A DNA stretch of 14,411 nucleotides, from contig JAGCKY010000177.1 in assembly GCA_017647245.1 (NCBI GenBank), positions 1 through 14,411 of the forward strand. The letters run 5' to 3'. Origin of the DNA: Elusimicrobiaceae bacterium (GTDB lineage: Bacteria; Elusimicrobiota; Elusimicrobia; Elusimicrobiales; Elusimicrobiaceae). The notes below the pieces were generated by a model. The model ran no database searches. It was not told the origin of the DNA and saw nothing but the letters and a program-made list of their open reading frames with translations. Each line of letters opens with the position of its first letter. The first letter of the stretch is position 1. Made by a program: the position numbers and the translations under genes. Below, piece by piece: positions 12,747 to 14,411 of this stretch.

Positions 12747-14411
12747 CTGAGTAACTCCGCTAAGATTTTCACATACGTGCTGGGTGCGGCGGCTTCTTCA
12801 AAGTTAATCACACCGCAACGGATGAGCATAATTTCCAGCATGTGCGTTAAAATGTCATAGAAATTTTCACGCACGGAAGGCTCGCAAGAGCTAATGCTCG
12901 GTCCCAAGATGACCGCTCCTTTGAGCTTTTTATTGTCACACAAATTGGCGATCTTAAACGCGGAAGATATGATGTTTTCCGTAGAATAAGAAGAACGTAC
13001 CGCCAGTTCCGGCCCGCCGGGAATGTTGAGTTCTTTGGCGCGCTGTTGCAAGGCAAACAACATCCAATTCATCATGTTGGAATTGTTTTGCGGATAGAAA
13101 AATCCGATGCGGCCCCATTCGCCGTTTCCCAACACGGAAACGGATTGTATGTCGTTAATGGATTTTTGCGCAATGAGACTGGATTGGTCTTCACCTTTAG
13201 TGGCCAACAGTTGGTCAAAAATCGTAATGGCAGAAGGTTTTTGTGTGGTGTTATTTTGGAACATTAATTTTTCCAACACGCGCACGCGCCGGATACTGCG
13301 TACGACGGTACCCAGCGACATATTGGCATGACCAAAGAAGCGGTTTACATCTTCGTTGGTAATGTTAATGCCGTTACTGCCTAACATATTTTGGATAATG
13401 CGCATACGGGCCGGACCTTGGGCATGTTTGAGGTCGGAAATCCAGCCGGAGTCCAATTTGAAATTGAGCAATTCTTCCAATTTTGCCAAGTTTTCGGGCG
13501 GATATTTGGAAGTAATGACAATTTGTTTTTGCTGCTTCATAAAGTCATTGAGCAGTTTGGACAAATGCGAGCGGTTTTGTTCATTGATAGAAATCAAATG
13601 AATATCGTCAATTAACAGCGCTTTGACGGAAGAAGTAAATTCTTCAAACTTAGCGATGTTGCCTTCCATAATGTAGCGCTGAATTCCGCGCGAAAGGCGC
13701 ACACCGTTAGTGATAAAAATGTTTTCCTGTCCGTATTTTTTGGACAAAGCGTATCCGATTGCGTGCAGGAAATGGGTTTTGCCCGTACCGCTGGCCCCGT
13801 GTAGCACCAGCGGATTGTACAAGCGTCCCGGATTTTCAATTACGGAAATAGCGGTAGCATGTGCAAAACGGTTAATGGAAATGCTCATATTCTCTAACGT
13901 GTAGGTAGGAATCAGCGGCACTTCCAACGGCCAATTATGTTTTTTGAGTTCGGAAAGCGGCAACTCAATGGAGTGGTCAATCGTGGTCGTTTTATCCATG
14001 AAGGTTTTGCTCAAACGATTTTTACGCACCAAGGTGCGGTGTTTTTCTTCTTGAGGTGCTGGCGGCGCGGCCGGTTTGGGCGGCTGAGGAGCCGCAGGAA
14101 CCGGCGGTTGCGGCTTACGTTTGAGGTGTATAAAAGTTTTCTTTCCCGCTTGATTTTCGTTCATGGTTTTCTCCGTATTAACCCTAGTTTCTGTTTCTTT
14201 ATTTGTTGTAATCGTTGCTTGGTCCTGCTGTAAATCGGTGTTGGCGTCCGGCGCAGAAAGCGGTACGGCCGTTTGTGCGGCGGGCGGCGGGGTGGTTTGC
14301 TCCGGTTGTGTTTGCGGCATTTTCCCGGCGAGCAATTGCTCAAACGGATCCATCACTTCTTCGGCTTCTTCCGGTTCATTTGAAGCGGACGGAGTCGGTT
14401 GAGCATGTTCT
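12743..14411 (-). CDS. DnaA-like AAA+ ATPase with unrecognised C-terminal domain, 5' end outside the window
   Basis: Residues are numbered from the GTG at 14356. The frame stays open to the right edge (reading EHAQPTPSASN...EEV before that GTG), so the true start lies beyond. Residues 1-150 are a low-complexity Pro/Gln/Ala and Lys linker. Residues 150-365 are a DnaA-type AAA+ module: NRFAHATAISVIENPGRLYN (162-181), Walker A GASGTGKT (187-194), Walker B ALLIDD (246-251), sensor I IVITSKYPP (279-287). By hand alignment the DnaA box VII arginines become Leu and Lys (LLNFKLDSGW, 297-305) and the sensor II arginine becomes Gly (SLGTVV, 347-352). The DnaA domain IV helix-turn-helix is absent; residues 400-537 instead alternate strands and helices. 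This is not a conventional DnaA; a structural or regulatory ATPase is plausible. It is the first visible gene of the operon. Confidence 0.85.
   Translation of the reverse strand, partial: EHAQPTPSASNEPEEAEEVMDPFEQLLAGKMPQTQPEQTTPPPAAQTAVPLSAPDANTDLQQDQATITTNKETETRVNTEKTMNENQAGKKTFIHLKRKPQPPVPAAPQPPKPAAPPAPQEEKHRTLVRKNRLSKTFMDKTTTIDHSIELPLSELKKHNWPLEVPLIPTYTLENMSISINRFAHATAISVIENPGRLYNPLVLHGASGTGKTHFLHAIGYALSKKYGQENIFITNGVRLSRGIQRYIMEGNIAKFEEFTSSVKALLIDDIHLISINEQNRSHLSKLLNDFMKQQKQIVITSKYPPENLAKLEELLNFKLDSGWISDLKHAQGPARMRIIQNMLGSNGINITNEDVNRFFGHANMSLGTVVRSIRRVRVLEKLMFQNNTTQKPSAITIFDQLLATKGEDQSSLIAQKSINDIQSVSVLGNGEWGRIGFFYPQNNSNMMNWMLFALQQRAKELNIPGGPELAVRSSYSTENIISSAFKIANLCDNKKLKGAVILGPSISSCEPSVRENFYDILTHMLEIMLIRCGVINFEEAAAPSTYVKILAELLR

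Larger units (their letters stand above)
1617..14411 (-). other. Probable ten-gene operon
   Basis: All ten minus-strand genes are tightly packed. Junctions in transcription order: DnaA-like/LPP20 4-nt overlap; LPP20/lipoprotein 3-nt gap; lipoprotein/comM 1-nt gap; comM/dprA 4-nt overlap; dprA/topA 19 nt; topA/xerC 10 nt; xerC/ROK 4-nt overlap; ROK/lptD 0 nt; lptD/tdk 35 nt. No terminator-like hairpin was seen at any internal junction, and the only one is after tdk at 1577-1605. The promoter must be to the right of the window, though internal promoters inside genes cannot be excluded. Confidence 0.8.

Noticed and set aside
12743..14411. Canonical replication initiator dnaA with a nearby oriC
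   Set aside because: There is no DnaA domain IV, no dnaN or recF neighbour, and no gene-free AT-rich stretch with DnaA boxes in the window.

Overview
The window looks like chromosomal DNA from a Gram-negative (diderm) bacterium of moderate GC. LptD, an outer-membrane efflux channel and two lipobox proteins all imply an outer membrane. The pilin N-terminus (FTLIELLVVVLIIGIL followed by ALPQYEKAV.KSR) is of a type I associate with gut Elusimicrobia (Elusimicrobium and relatives). That lineage call is inference from sequence style, not from a search.

Left part (1-1616, + strand): the 3' part of a TolC/NodT-type efflux outer-membrane protein, a strong terminator, a sigma70-like promoter with a 12-T run in its spacer, a single type IV pilin-like gene with six cysteines, and a perfect inverted repeat that can end transcription from both sides.

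Right part (1617-14411, - strand): ten genes on one strand. The nine junctions run from 4-nt overlaps to a gap of about 35 nt, so this is very probably one operon of about 12.8 kb whose promoter lies beyond the right edge. In transcription order: a DnaA-like AAA+ ATPase (5' end outside the window), an LPP20-family lipoprotein, a larger lipoprotein, comM (YifB family), dprA, topA, xerC, a ROK-family sugar kinase, lptD and tdk. The dprA-topA-xerC core is a widespread arrangement. ComM and DprA handle incoming single-stranded DNA during natural transformation, and XerC and TopA deal with chromosome topology and dimer resolution. LptD inserts lipopolysaccharide in the outer membrane; Tdk salvages thymidine.

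The most unusual element is the head of the operon. Its ATPase keeps DnaA's NRFAHA..ENPG.LYNPL block and Walker motifs but, by hand alignment, lacks the arginine-finger and sensor II arginines. The DNA-binding C-terminus of DnaA is replaced by an unrecognised domain of about 135 residues with alternating strands and helices. It is translationally coupled to two outer-membrane-type lipoproteins and then to the transformation genes. This is a candidate undescribed module; any function is conjecture. No tRNA, rRNA, CRISPR array, insertion sequence or gene-free stretch over 300 bases was seen.
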